From UBA5109 sp964606735 (GTDB lineage Bacteria; Pseudomonadota; Gammaproteobacteria; Pseudomonadales; Pseudohongiellaceae), in assembly GCA_964606735.1 (NCBI GenBank), contig CAZSHI010000007.1, positions 31,152 to 95,151 of the forward strand: 64,000 nucleotides of DNA, read 5' to 3'. Position numbers and translations under genes: made by a program. Below the pieces are notes generated by a model. It made no database searches and had not been told where the DNA came from. It saw nothing but the letters and a program-made list of their open reading frames with translations. This document shows positions 1-9,025 of the stretch, piece by piece (positions within the stretch are counted from its first letter, which is position 1; each line of letters begins with the position of its first letter).

Positions 1-1
1 A

Positions 2-1099
2 CTGTTGGGCTGTATGGGGGTTGAATCCATCATCGGTGACAAGCTGGAGGTGGAATTAAACAGCAGCACGATCAATAACTTCAATGCCCCTTATGAGCTG
101 GTTAAAACCATGCGCGCATCGATTTTGGTATTGGGCCCCATGCTTGCGCACTATGGCAGAGCAGAAGTTGCCTTGCCCGGTGGCTGTGCCATTGGTAGTC
201 GGCCGGTCAATTTACATATCGAATCTTTAAAGAAAATGGGCGCCGACATTACGGTGGAGAACGGTTATATCAAGGCCACCAGCAAAGGGCGCCTGAAAGG
301 AGCGCATATCTTCATGGATCTTGTCACCGTGACAGGAACCGAGAACGTTATGATGGCGGCAACTCTGGCAGATGGTCAGACACTAATAGAAAATGCTGCA
401 CGTGAACCCGAGGTTGTTGACCTGGCGTGTTGCCTGAGAGCCATGGGTGCTGATATCAGTGGTGAGGGCAGTGACACCATTGTCATCAATGGGGTTGAAC
501 GCTTGCATGGCTGTTCCTATTCCGTTATGCCCGACCGCATTGAAACAGGAACCTACCTGATTGCAGCGGCTGCTACCCGAGGCCGTATCAAGGTTAAGGA
601 TACTCGACCGAAAACCCTGGAAGCAGTGCTGAGCAAACTGGAAGAGGCCGGCGCCCAGATTGAGCTGGGCGAAGACTGGATAAGTCTCGATATGCATGGA
701 CAAAGACCTAAAGCAGTCTCCTTGAAGACGGCGCCTTATCCGGCTTTTCCGACAGATATGCAGGCCCAGTTTACAGCGTTGAATGCGGTGGCAGAGGGTT
801 CAGGTGTTATCACGGAAACGGTATTTGAAAACCGCTTCATGCACGTCCATGAAATGAATCGTATGGGTGCAGAACTGAAAGTCGAAGGAAATACGGTGTT
901 CGTCAATGGGGTGCCCTCTCTGATTGGAGCTCCGGTGATGGCCACAGATCTGAGAGCATCTGCCAGTCTGATTATTGCCGGACTGGTATCAGAAAATGAA
1001 ACCATGGTTGACCGTATTTATCACATTGACCGTGGATATGAATGTATTGAAGAAAAACTGCAATTGCTGGGCGCTAAAATACGGCGTCTGCCTTCGTAG
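2..1099 (+). CDS. murA: UDP-N-acetylglucosamine 1-carboxyvinyltransferase, 5' end cut by window edge
   Basis: MurA transfers enolpyruvate from PEP to UDP-GlcNAc, the first committed step of cytoplasmic peptidoglycan synthesis. About 365 codons are visible, against roughly 420 in the family. The reading frame is open to base 2 and starts inside the conserved LLGCMGV segment, so about 55 N-terminal residues lie outside the window; TTG at 5 is not a real start. The PGGCAIGSRP loop carries the catalytic Cys (codon 185-187), and FPTDMQAQ holds the general-acid/base Asp. The murA-hisG-hisD order matches Pseudomonas. Identity is very secure. Confidence 0.97.
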   Translation: MLGCMGVESIIGDKLEVELNSSTINNFNAPYELVKTMRASILVLGPMLAHYGRAEVALPGGCAIGSRPVNLHIESLKKMGADITVENGYIKATSKGRLKGAHIFMDLVTVTGTENVMMAATLADGQTLIENAAREPEVVDLACCLRAMGADISGEGSDTIVINGVERLHGCSYSVMPDRIETGTYLIAAAATRGRIKVKDTRPKTLEAVLSKLEEAGAQIELGEDWISLDMHGQRPKAVSLKTAPYPAFPTDMQAQFTALNAVAEGSGVITETVFENRFMHVHEMNRMGAELKVEGNTVFVNGVPSLIGAPVMATDLRASASLIIAGLVSENETMVDRIYHIDRGYECIEEKLQLLGAKIRRLPS

Positions 1100-1144
1100 C
1101 CAGATTTCGATTCCTTAATGATGAATGCAATAAGGGAATAGTTT

Positions 1145-1786
1145 ATGTCTGCACAGGGACTGGTAATCGCTCTGACAAAAGGGCGGATAATGGAAGAAGT
1201 GCTGCCTTTGCTGGAGCAGGCAGGGGTTATTCCTGCCGAGGATTTGAATAAAAGTCGCAAGCTGATTTTTGACAGCAATATTGAAGGCGTACAGCTGATG
1301 GTCATCCGTGGTTCTGATGTGCCAACCTATGTTGAACTGGGTTGTGCCGATATTGGCATTACCGGTAAGGACATCATCATGGAAAATGGATCAAGCGGGT
1401 TTTATGAACCGCTGGATCTTAAACTCGCCACCTGCCGCTTGATGACGGCCAGGCCAATTGATCAAACGCAAAATCCCAGACGTCTGCGTGTGGCCAGCAA
1501 GTTCGTTAATATAGCAAAGCGTTATTTTTCCGAAAAAGGCCAACAGGTCGATATCATCAAACTCAATGGTGCACTGGAGCTGGCACCATTAATGGGGCTG
1601 GCGGACTGCATTGTGGATATCGTTGACACAGGAAATACGCTCAAAGCCAACGGTCTGGTACCTGAGGAATTGATTGCCGAAGTCAGTACCCGTGTAATCG
1701 TGAACAAGGCAGCCATGAAACTGAAACATAAACAGATTCAGAGTTTGCTGAGCCGATTGCAGGATGCCGTCAATGTGTCTAATTAA
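1145..1786 (+). CDS. hisG: ATP phosphoribosyltransferase catalytic subunit, short form
   Basis: HisG condenses ATP and PRPP in the first step of histidine synthesis. At 213 residues this is the short form, which lacks the C-terminal regulatory domain and in known systems works in a hetero-octamer with HisZ; no hisZ is present here. The N-terminal LVIALTKGRIMEEVLPLL and the PRPP-binding region DCIVDIVDTGNTLKAN are clear. The ATG at 1145 follows an AAGGG ribosome-binding site in the 45-base gap after murA. hisD begins 17 bases after the stop, so the genes are probably cotranscribed. Confidence 0.96.
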   Translation: MSAQGLVIALTKGRIMEEVLPLLEQAGVIPAEDLNKSRKLIFDSNIEGVQLMVIRGSDVPTYVELGCADIGITGKDIIMENGSSGFYEPLDLKLATCRLMTARPIDQTQNPRRLRVASKFVNIAKRYFSEKGQQVDIIKLNGALELAPLMGLADCIVDIVDTGNTLKANGLVPEELIAEVSTRVIVNKAAMKLKHKQIQSLLSRLQDAVNVSN

Positions 1787-1803
1787 GCAAGTCCAGAAGC
1801 AAA

Positions 1804-3099
1804 ATGCTAAGACTTAAAAAACTAAGTACGCAGGATTCCGATTTTTCCACGCAATTGGAGAAGGCTCTGGCCTGGGAGTCCCTGGCCAGTTCTGCTGTGT
1901 TGCAAAGTGTGCAGAGTATTCTGGCTGAGGTCAGGGCCGAGGGTGATAGTGCGCTTCTGGCATTGACGGAACGTTTTGACAAACTGACACTACAGAATGC
2001 CAGTGAGCTCGAAATTCCGTCACAAAGGTTGCAGCAGAGCCTGCAGGAAATTCCCGCAGATCAGGCCAGTGCATTGCAGGAGGCTGCAGAGCGCATTCGC
2101 CGTTACCATGAAAAACAGAAACAGGATTCCTGGCAATACACTGATGATGATGGCTCTGTCTATGGTCAGAAAGTCACTGCACTGGATCGGGTTGGTATCT
2201 ATATTCCTGGTGGAAAAGCCTCATATCCCTCAACGGTTCTGATGGATGCCATTCCGGCCAGGGTAGCAGGTGTAAAAGAAATCATTGCCATGGTGCCAAC
2301 TCCTGCAGGAGAGGTAAATGAGTTGGTGCTGGCGGCACTGGCCCTGGCGGGTGTAGACCGCGTATTTCGTGTTGGCGGCGCCCAGGCAATAGCTGCTCTG
2401 GCCTACGGAACGCAATCGATTCCAAAGGTCGACAAGATTGTCGGTCCGGGCAACATTTATGTGGCTCTGGCCAAGCAACAGGTTTTTGGGCAGGTTGGCA
2501 TCGACATGGTTGCCGGTCCCTCGGAGATTCTGGTGATATGCGATGGTTCTACCGACCCTGAGTGGGTGGCCATGGATCTGTTTTCCCAGGCGGAACACGA
2601 CGAAGATGCCCAGTCCATTCTGCTGTGCCCGGATGAGGAATACATTGCGGCTGTTGAAAGCAGTATGCAGACTTTACTGCCTCAAATGGAACGCCAGGAA
2701 ATTATCAAGGCTTCACTCGAATCGCGTGGTCTGCTGATTAAAACACGTGATTTGGAGGAAGCTGCTGCCGTATCCAACCGGATAGCACCCGAGCACCTGG
2801 AGCTTTCACTGAAAGATCCACAAGCACTGTTATCGCAGATCAAGCATGCCGGTGCGATCTTCCTGGGGGCCTATACCTCGGAAGCACTGGGTGATTACTG
2901 TGCCGGGCCGAGTCATGTATTGCCAACCTCAGGGACAGCCCGATTTTCATCTGCCCTGGGGGTCTATGATTTTCAGAAACGCTCATCAATTATTCAGTGT
3001 TCGGCTGAAGCTGCTTCACGTCTGGCAGATACAGCCTCAAAACTTGCCCGTTCGGAAGGTCTGACGGCGCATGCCCGTTCAGCCGAATACCGCAAATAA
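1804..3099 (+). CDS. hisD: Histidinol dehydrogenase
   Basis: HisD is the zinc-dependent enzyme that oxidises L-histidinol to histidine in two NAD-dependent steps, the last of the pathway. The 431 residues match the family length. The GIYIPGGKASYPSTVLM and DKIVGPGNIYVALAK stretches, DMVAGPSEILVI, the SQAEHDEDAQS zinc-ligand segment and the C-terminal DYCAGPSHVLPTSGTARF are all present. It follows hisG closely. Pseudomonas has hisC next; here the next gene is algW on the opposite strand. Confidence 0.97.
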   Translation: MLRLKKLSTQDSDFSTQLEKALAWESLASSAVLQSVQSILAEVRAEGDSALLALTERFDKLTLQNASELEIPSQRLQQSLQEIPADQASALQEAAERIRRYHEKQKQDSWQYTDDDGSVYGQKVTALDRVGIYIPGGKASYPSTVLMDAIPARVAGVKEIIAMVPTPAGEVNELVLAALALAGVDRVFRVGGAQAIAALAYGTQSIPKVDKIVGPGNIYVALAKQQVFGQVGIDMVAGPSEILVICDGSTDPEWVAMDLFSQAEHDEDAQSILLCPDEEYIAAVESSMQTLLPQMERQEIIKASLESRGLLIKTRDLEEAAAVSNRIAPEHLELSLKDPQALLSQIKHAGAIFLGAYTSEALGDYCAGPSHVLPTSGTARFSSALGVYDFQKRSSIIQCSAEAASRLADTASKLARSEGLTAHARSAEYRK

Positions 3100-3141
3100 A
3101 ATCCAGAACTTATCGTCCTTTGAGGAGCCAGCAGCTTGCTG

Positions 3142-4311
3142 CTATTGAATGGTGAACAGCACGAAGGGTTCGCCGATGCCCAGTTTGACAGGGATCTTCA
3201 GCTGGCTGCGTTCGCGGAAAATTTCTATTTCAACGATTTCGCCAGCACCCAGACTGCTGATGCTTTCAATGGCTTCAAACAGTTCATCTTCGTTGGACAG
3301 GGTGCCAATTTTCTGCTGGTTAAAACCGGTGATAATGTCACCGGCCCGAATGCCGGCCCGCTGCGCCGGGCCATCTTCAACCAGCGACACAACTCGCAGC
3401 CCCTGGACACGTTGTCCATACAATAAAAGCCCTTCATTGGCCGAGAAATATTCGATATCTGAGACGCCAAGATAGCCGCCGGGGCCACTTTCATAATAAT
3501 AATCTAGCAGCAGTGAAATCATACTGGCATGTGTTGCAAAGCCGATCCCTTCAGAGCCGCCGGACTCCGAAAGGATATTGGAATTGATGCCGATCAGCTG
3601 GCCATCTGCATTTATCAAGGCGCCGCCGGAATAACCCGGATTTATGGCAGCATCTGTCTGGATGAGTTGTGCATTGTCCGTCTGGTAGAGAGCACTGATA
3701 ATCCCCAGAGAAGCTGAGAGTCCAATGTTTCTCGGGTTGCCCAGGGCCACAACCAGATCGCCAACTTCCTGATCACTCAGGGTATAAGGTTCGACATGGC
3801 TGATATTGGGGCTGTCAATTTTTAACAGAGCAAGGTCACTGGCTTCATCATATAAGAGTGGCCGCGCATTGACTGTCCTGCCGTCATAGAGGGTGGCAGT
3901 TATGGTTTCGGGGAAATTGACAACGCCGGTCTCTGGACTGACAAAAATATGGTAACTGGTTACCAGGAAACCATCGGCGGTAATAATTACCCCTGAGCCT
4001 AGACTGTTGTTCTCATTCAGGTCGGTAATCTGCAGTCTGGCCAGACTGCTCAGTGAATTGCTGAAGTCCTGGGCATTTTCAGATTCGGCCAGCACTTGTT
4101 GCAGATTGATTGTGACAACAGCCGGCATGACTTTTTGAATGGCATCCTTAAAGGAGCGGGGGAAGCCCGGCTGGGGAGCACTGACAAGAGGCTCGGGCTC
4201 AGCTTCCGTCAAAGACAGCATCTCGGCCAGCCTGGGTAATTGAAGGATTACCAGGGCAAACACCAGTCCGGAAAGTGCCGGCCAGAATATATAGTTGAAA
4301 ACTTTATTCAT
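3142..4311 (-). CDS. algW: Membrane-anchored trypsin-like serine protease with PDZ domain (DegS/AlgW type)
   Basis: This family makes the site-1 cut in the RseA/MucA anti-sigma factor, starting the envelope stress response. One N-terminal membrane segment (about residues 6-25, YIFWPALSGLVFALVILQL) would anchor it facing the periplasm. The catalytic triad is His in TSYHIF (about 121), Asp in ASDLALLKI (about 159) and Ser in NPGYSGGAL (about 228), followed by one PDZ domain (about 280-375). The residue two before the catalytic Ser is Tyr; Asn is usual. ATG at 4311, with AGAGGG upstream, is preferred over the adjacent TTG at 4314. It converges on hisD. DegS versus AlgW naming rests on gene order. 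Confidence 0.9.
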   Translation of the reverse strand: MNKVFNYIFWPALSGLVFALVILQLPRLAEMLSLTEAEPEPLVSAPQPGFPRSFKDAIQKVMPAVVTINLQQVLAESENAQDFSNSLSSLARLQITDLNENNSLGSGVIITADGFLVTSYHIFVSPETGVVNFPETITATLYDGRTVNARPLLYDEASDLALLKIDSPNISHVEPYTLSDQEVGDLVVALGNPRNIGLSASLGIISALYQTDNAQLIQTDAAINPGYSGGALINADGQLIGINSNILSESGGSEGIGFATHASMISLLLDYYYESGPGGYLGVSDIEYFSANEGLLLYGQRVQGLRVVSLVEDGPAQRAGIRAGDIITGFNQQKIGTLSNEDELFEAIESISSLGAGEIVEIEIFRERSQLKIPVKLGIGEPFVLFTIQ

Positions 4312-4426
4312 CAAAGGCCCTCTTTATTGGGGCTTCAGATATGGGCTATTGCCTGAATTTGTTATGATGCGAGGCTTCGAGTATACAGTAATTGAATAAA
4401 GCAAACACTTTGCTGTCGGGGATAAG

Positions 4427-5188
4427 ATGTCGGTTGAACTGAAAACATTGGTTACAGAAAGCGATTCTTTATTGAGCCCTAATGACTACCGGGATTACTG
4501 TCCCAATGGTCTGCAAATTGAAGGCCGGAAGCAGGTAAATAAAATAGTCAGTGGTGTCACGGCCAGTCAGGCCCTGATTGATGCTGCCATCCAGGCAGAT
4601 GCAGATCTCATATTGGTGCATCACGGTTATTTCTGGCAGGGTGAACCAGCTGAAATTCTCGGTGTAAAGAAAAAGCGCATCAAAGCGCTGCTGGAAAATG
4701 ATATCAGCTTGCTAGCATACCACTTGCCGCTGGATGCACACCCCGAGTTGGGCAACAATGCTCAGCTGGGAAAGCTGCTCGGTTTTGCCACACAGCAGGA
4801 TCTGTTCCCCCGCCTCAAAAGCAAAGTCGGCGTCTGCGGCGAAAATACGGAACCCTGCGATGCTGCCGGACTGCTTGTCAGGCTGGAAAATAAATTAATG
4901 CGCAAGCCTTTTCATGTGCCGGGCAAGGCGGATCTCATTAGACGTATTGCCTGGTGTACCGGTTCGGCACAGCACTATATTGAACAGGCCTTTGCCGCCG
5001 GTGCCGATGCCTACCTAAGCGGTGAAGTATCTGAGCAGACGGTTCATTTTGCGCGCGAGTCTGGTATCCACTACTTTGCGGCCGGGCATCATGCTACCGA
5101 ACGCTATGGAGTACAGGCGCTGGGCAGGCATCTGGCTGAAAAGTTTGCAATAGAACATCAGTTTATTGATATTGATAATCCGGTATGA
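4427..5188 (+). CDS. Nif3-like dinuclear metal centre hexameric protein (YbgI family)
   Basis: A 253-residue member of the Nif3/YbgI (DUF34) family, which forms hexameric toroids with a two-metal site and whose role is not settled (a GTP cyclohydrolase 1 type 2 homologue in many annotations). Metal-binding motifs are visible: ILVHHGYFW near residue 66, YHLPLDAHPELGNN near 100 and YFAAGHHATERYGVQALG near the C-terminus. It is divergent from algW, as in Pseudomonas. The stop overlaps the next start by four bases (ATGA), so it is translationally coupled to yciH. Confidence 0.92.
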   Translation: MSVELKTLVTESDSLLSPNDYRDYCPNGLQIEGRKQVNKIVSGVTASQALIDAAIQADADLILVHHGYFWQGEPAEILGVKKKRIKALLENDISLLAYHLPLDAHPELGNNAQLGKLLGFATQQDLFPRLKSKVGVCGENTEPCDAAGLLVRLENKLMRKPFHVPGKADLIRRIAWCTGSAQHYIEQAFAAGADAYLSGEVSEQTVHFARESGIHYFAAGHHATERYGVQALGRHLAEKFAIEHQFIDIDNPV

Positions 5189-5544
5189 GTACTTACAGCA
5201 GGCGGGTCTATTCAAGTGAAACGGGCAATATCTGCCCGCAGTGTGGAAAAGCATACAAGGCCTGTCGCTGTCAGGCTGACTCAGCAGAGGCCCGTTTGAG
5301 CGGTGGGGGAAAAATCAAAGTATCCCGCGAGAGTAAGGGCCGTAAAGGTAGCGGCGTTACCCTGATCAGCGGATTGCCGCTTAATGATCAGGAACTGAAA
5401 AAGCTGGCCAGTTCCTTCAAGCAACTTTGTGGTTCCGGTGGCGCCGTCAAGCAGGGTGTTATTGAAATCCAGGGCGAGCACCGGGATAAACTGCTACATG
5501 AATTAACACGTCTTGGCTATCAGGCTGTTAAAGCCGGAGGCTAG
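5185..5544 (+). CDS. yciH: SUI1/eIF1-like translation factor YciH
   Basis: A 119-residue SUI1-domain protein. The N-terminus has a CPQCGKAYKACRC cluster that may bind zinc, then a basic linker (KIKVSRESKGRKGSG), then the SUI1 fold with GLPLNDQELKKLASSFKQ and GGAVKQGVIEIQGEHRDKL, the hallmark of YciH/eIF1. Bacterial YciH can influence start-site fidelity in vitro; its physiological role is unclear. The ATG overlaps the nif3-like stop by four bases. Confidence 0.93.
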   Translation: MSTYSRRVYSSETGNICPQCGKAYKACRCQADSAEARLSGGGKIKVSRESKGRKGSGVTLISGLPLNDQELKKLASSFKQLCGSGGAVKQGVIEIQGEHRDKLLHELTRLGYQAVKAGG

Positions 5545-5574
5545 GCATCATCCACTTCAGCAGGGGGCAACAGC

Positions 5575-5874
5575 ATGGCGAATAGTTCAGAGACACAAAG
5601 GGATATTGAAGCAGCCGTTTTCAGACGACTGCTTGAGCATCTGGATTCCCGCAAGGATGCCCAGAATATTGATCTGATGAATCTGGCAGGTTTTTGTCGC
5701 AACTGTCTGTCCAAGTGGTATGTGGCGGCAGCAAGCGACCGCGGCGAAGACATTGACTATGAAGCGGCCAGAGAATTGATTTATGGCATGCCTTATCCAG
5801 AATGGAAAGAGAAGTACCAGCTGGAAGCCAGTGAAGAACAAAAGCGCCAGTTCGAAAAAAACAAACCGAAATAA
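5575..5874 (+). CDS. DUF1244 family protein
   Basis: A 99-residue soluble protein recognised by the DUF1244 signature: AAVFRRLLEHLDSRKDAQN, then LAGFCRNCLSKWY with two Cys, then the acidic YEAARELIYGMPYPEWK helix and a charged tail. The family is widespread in proteobacteria and has no established function. It starts 30 bases after yciH and may belong to the same transcript. The ATG is preceded by an AGCAGGGGGC purine-rich stretch. Confidence 0.88.
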   Translation: MANSSETQRDIEAAVFRRLLEHLDSRKDAQNIDLMNLAGFCRNCLSKWYVAAASDRGEDIDYEAARELIYGMPYPEWKEKYQLEASEEQKRQFEKNKPK

Positions 5875-6019
5875 ACCGGGAAGTTTGAATAGTAAAGTGC
5901 CTAAATAGCCTGTTCTATTGATTATTGGGGCCCAGTAGTTTAGTTTTGCCCGACTTGAATTAAGCTCTTTGTCCATACTGGCAGTGTAAAAAACAACGAA
6001 AAACATCAGGGGAATCCAA

Positions 6020-8098
6020 ATGCAATTATCAGGAGCCAAAGTCTCTTCATTAGGCCTGGCCATTGGTCTGCTCTGTACCAGCCTTCAGGTAAGTGCGCAA
6101 ACCAACACCATTGAATCCATTATTGTCACGGCTGACCGGGATGAGAATCCCCTGCGTGAAATTCCAGCGAGTGTCTATTCGCTGGATTCTGAATTACTGG
6201 ATGAAGTGGTACCGGTACATATTGAGGAAGTACTACGCGCTGTGCCGGGTATAGTTTTCAACCGTGGTAATGGCCAGGAAACCCTGTTGGGTATTCGCTC
6301 GCCAGTACTGACGGGTGCAGGTAGCTGTGGTGCCTTTCAGACTGCCCAGGATGGCATTCCCCTGCGTGGTGCCGGTTTCTGTAATGTGAACCAACTGTTT
6401 GAATCGAATTTTGCCCAGGCCTCGGCCATAGAGGTCATTCGCGGTCCGGGCAGTATTTTATATGGCGTAAATGCTCTGCACGGCGCCATCAACATCATCA
6501 GCCCGACACTGGGAGAGCCTGGTGGTGATGTCTCTATTGATCTGGGACCTCATGATTATGCCCGCTTTAACTTTGGCTATAACGCCAATCAGGGACAGCA
6601 TGATTACGGCATCTTTTTTAATGGTGATAAGGATGGTGGTTACAAGGATGAATCCGGCTTTGGCCAACAGAAACTCAATCTCTCGCATCGTTACCAGGGT
6701 GATGTCACCGTCACCACGGTATTTGCTACCACCAACCTGAACCAGGAAACGGCTGGTTATGTCACAGGAACCGATGCCTATAAAGATGAAAGCCTGAAAA
6801 AAACTAATGGTGATCCCAATGCTTTCCGTGATGCCAGCAGCGTGCGTTTGCACAGCCGTATTGAAGGCCAGACTGACAGCGGAGCCAACTGGATCCTGAC
6901 ACCTTATTTCAGGGATACTGACATGACCTTCCTCATGCACTTTTTACCGGGCACACCGCTGGAAGAAAATGGCCATACTTCAATAGGCCTGCAAAGTTCA
7001 TACAGCACTGCCTTGACCAGCGACATGCTGGGCACGGCAGGTGTGGACCTTGAATTCAGTAACGGTTACCTGAAGCAGAGTCAGGAAGGCGGATTTGGCT
7101 CTTTTCCGGCAGGGCAGCAATACGATTTTGAAGTGGATGCCCAGCTCATATCCCCCTATGCACAGATCAAGTTTCAGCCCAGTGAGAGCAACCAGTTAAA
7201 CCTTGGGCTGCGTTTCGAATTTCTCGATTATGACTATGATAACCGGATGATCGATGGCAATACGGCAGCCGATGGCAGTTCTTGTGCCGCTTCTGCCTTT
7301 AACCCGGCAGGGACTTGCCGCTACAGTCGTCCGGCTGATCGCAGTGACGACTTCCAGAATGCATCCATTCAGGCCGGTTGGATACACAATTTTGATGAAC
7401 TGCAACAGCTTTATGTCAATATCGGCCATGCCTTCCGGGCGCCACAGGCCACCGAATTGTACCGCCTGCAAGTTGACCAGACGGTCGCTGACCTGGATTC
7501 CGAAGAAATTGACAATATCGAAGTTGGCTACCGCGCTACCCGTGACAATGTTTCCTACACCGTTGCGGCTTACTGGATGCAGAAAGACAATGTGATTTTT
7601 CAGGACAGTGCCCGTAACAATGTCAGTGGCGGTGAGACCGAGCACAAAGGCATCGAACTGAACTCACAGATTGCCCTGAGTGATTCATTTGATCTCAGTA
7701 TTGTGGGCAGTTATGCGAAACATACCTATGAAGGCAATATTGCCCCGCTGGGTGTTACGGTTTCCATTGATGGCAATGACATGGATACAGCGCCCGAATT
7801 GACCGGTAATGTACGCTTGAGCTGGCAAATCAATGCAGATAACCGGGCTTCGCTGGAATGGGTTCACATGGATGATTATTACACCAATGAAACCAACACC
7901 AACCGTTATGAAGGACATGATCTGGTGAATCTGCGTTATCAATACACGACACCTGACAGCTGGTATTTTTCTGCCAGAATTACCAACCTGTTCGACACGG
8001 ATTATGCTGAACGGGCTGATTACAGTACCTTTGGTGGAGACCGCTATTTCATTGGTGAACCAGCCTCACTGTATCTGACGCTGGGCATGCAGTTCTAG
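6020..8098 (+). CDS. TonB-dependent outer-membrane receptor
   Basis: A 692-residue receptor with a Sec signal peptide (cleavage likely after VSA, residue 26), a plug domain (about 32-160, with VTADRDENPLREIPASVYSL, VLRAVPGIVF and AIEVIRGPGSILYG) and a beta-barrel ending in the outer-membrane signature LYLTLGMQF with terminal Phe. A Cys pair in the plug (SCGAFQ...FCNV) and another in a barrel loop (SSCAAS...TCRYSR) probably form disulfides. It imports an unknown ligand powered by TonB-ExbBD. The substrate cannot be told from sequence, and no siderophore, cobalamin or sugar gene is adjacent. A strong terminator follows, so it is a single-gene unit. Confidence 0.95.
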   Translation: MQLSGAKVSSLGLAIGLLCTSLQVSAQTNTIESIIVTADRDENPLREIPASVYSLDSELLDEVVPVHIEEVLRAVPGIVFNRGNGQETLLGIRSPVLTGAGSCGAFQTAQDGIPLRGAGFCNVNQLFESNFAQASAIEVIRGPGSILYGVNALHGAINIISPTLGEPGGDVSIDLGPHDYARFNFGYNANQGQHDYGIFFNGDKDGGYKDESGFGQQKLNLSHRYQGDVTVTTVFATTNLNQETAGYVTGTDAYKDESLKKTNGDPNAFRDASSVRLHSRIEGQTDSGANWILTPYFRDTDMTFLMHFLPGTPLEENGHTSIGLQSSYSTALTSDMLGTAGVDLEFSNGYLKQSQEGGFGSFPAGQQYDFEVDAQLISPYAQIKFQPSESNQLNLGLRFEFLDYDYDNRMIDGNTAADGSSCAASAFNPAGTCRYSRPADRSDDFQNASIQAGWIHNFDELQQLYVNIGHAFRAPQATELYRLQVDQTVADLDSEEIDNIEVGYRATRDNVSYTVAAYWMQKDNVIFQDSARNNVSGGETEHKGIELNSQIALSDSFDLSIVGSYAKHTYEGNIAPLGVTVSIDGNDMDTAPELTGNVRLSWQINADNRASLEWVHMDDYYTNETNTNRYEGHDLVNLRYQYTTPDSWYFSARITNLFDTDYAERADYSTFGGDRYFIGEPASLYLTLGMQF

Positions 8099-8120
8099 AA
8101 GCCGTCTATTCAGGCATGAT

Positions 8121-8149
8121 AAAAAGAGGGCCATAGGCCCTCTTTTTTT
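8121..8149 (+). terminator. Rho-independent terminator after the TonB-dependent receptor
   Basis: The arms AAGAGGGCC and GGCCCTCTT pair perfectly around an ATA loop and are followed by a run of T residues. It lies 22 bases past the receptor stop. Confidence 0.93.
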
Positions 8150-8161
8150 GGGAACTTTTGC

Positions 8162-9025
8162 ATGTACCAGGTCATTGCCAATGCCATCAGCCAGCATCTG
8201 GAACAGCCCTTAAGCATTATTGATGCTCAGTCGCTTGCCGGTGGCAGCATCAACCAGGTGATGCTCATTACGCTGGACAATCAGCAGCAGTATTTGCTGA
8301 AAACCCAGTCGGGCAGGGTGGCAGCAAATACTTACCGGATCGAGTTTAACAGTCTGTCCCTGCTGTCGGCCGCTAAAGCCCTGCGGGTTCCTCAGGGACT
8401 TGTTTATGGAGAGGACTTTCTGGTGATGGAATATATTCAGCCCGGTGACAGAGCAGCAGACTGGGAAGAAACCCTTGGCCGGCAGCTGGCGATGCTGCAC
8501 CTTAATACCCGAGGTGATGATTTTGGCTTTGCTTGTGACAACTATCTCGGAACTACTGTCCAGATGAATGACTGGCAGTCCTCCTGGCTGGATTTCTGGC
8601 GTGAACAACGACTGGGTAAGCAATTGCAGCTCTATGCAGAACGGGCAGGCAAGAATGCCCTGACAGTGAAGGGCGATCGATTGATGCAGACCCTGGATAA
8701 TTTGCTGGCAACAGTGCAGGAACCGGCCGTGCTCCTGCATGGGGATCTGTGGTCCGGTAATGCCATGGCTGATCAGAAGGGTCAGCCGGTGATATTCGAC
8801 CCCGCTGCTTACTACGGGCACCGGGAAGCCGAGTTTGGCATGATGCGTCTGTTCGGGGGCTTCGGTCCGCGTTGTGAGGCGGCGTATCAGGAAATCTGGC
8901 CATTTGAGGCAGGCTATGAAGCGCGTTTTCGGCTTTACCAGTTATACCATGAGCTCAATCATCTGAATCTGTTTGGCCACAGTTACTATGCTGCCTGCAT
9001 GGCTTCCATGGATGCCTTGCTCTAG
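8162..9025 (+). CDS. Fructosamine/ketosamine-3-kinase family protein
   Basis: A 287-residue kinase of the fructosamine-kinase family, which phosphorylates sugar-amine adducts and so helps repair glycated proteins or small amines. The protein-kinase-like fold shows the catalytic loop VLLHGDLWSGNAM (HGD...N), the metal-binding VIFDPAAYYGHREAEFGM, and the C-terminal LYHELNHLNLFGHSYY. Length matches bacterial YniA-type proteins. The stop overlaps the convergent cysNC stop by four bases. The actual substrate is not established. Confidence 0.92.
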   Translation: MYQVIANAISQHLEQPLSIIDAQSLAGGSINQVMLITLDNQQQYLLKTQSGRVAANTYRIEFNSLSLLSAAKALRVPQGLVYGEDFLVMEYIQPGDRAADWEETLGRQLAMLHLNTRGDDFGFACDNYLGTTVQMNDWQSSWLDFWREQRLGKQLQLYAERAGKNALTVKGDRLMQTLDNLLATVQEPAVLLHGDLWSGNAMADQKGQPVIFDPAAYYGHREAEFGMMRLFGGFGPRCEAAYQEIWPFEAGYEARFRLYQLYHELNHLNLFGHSYYAACMASMDALL

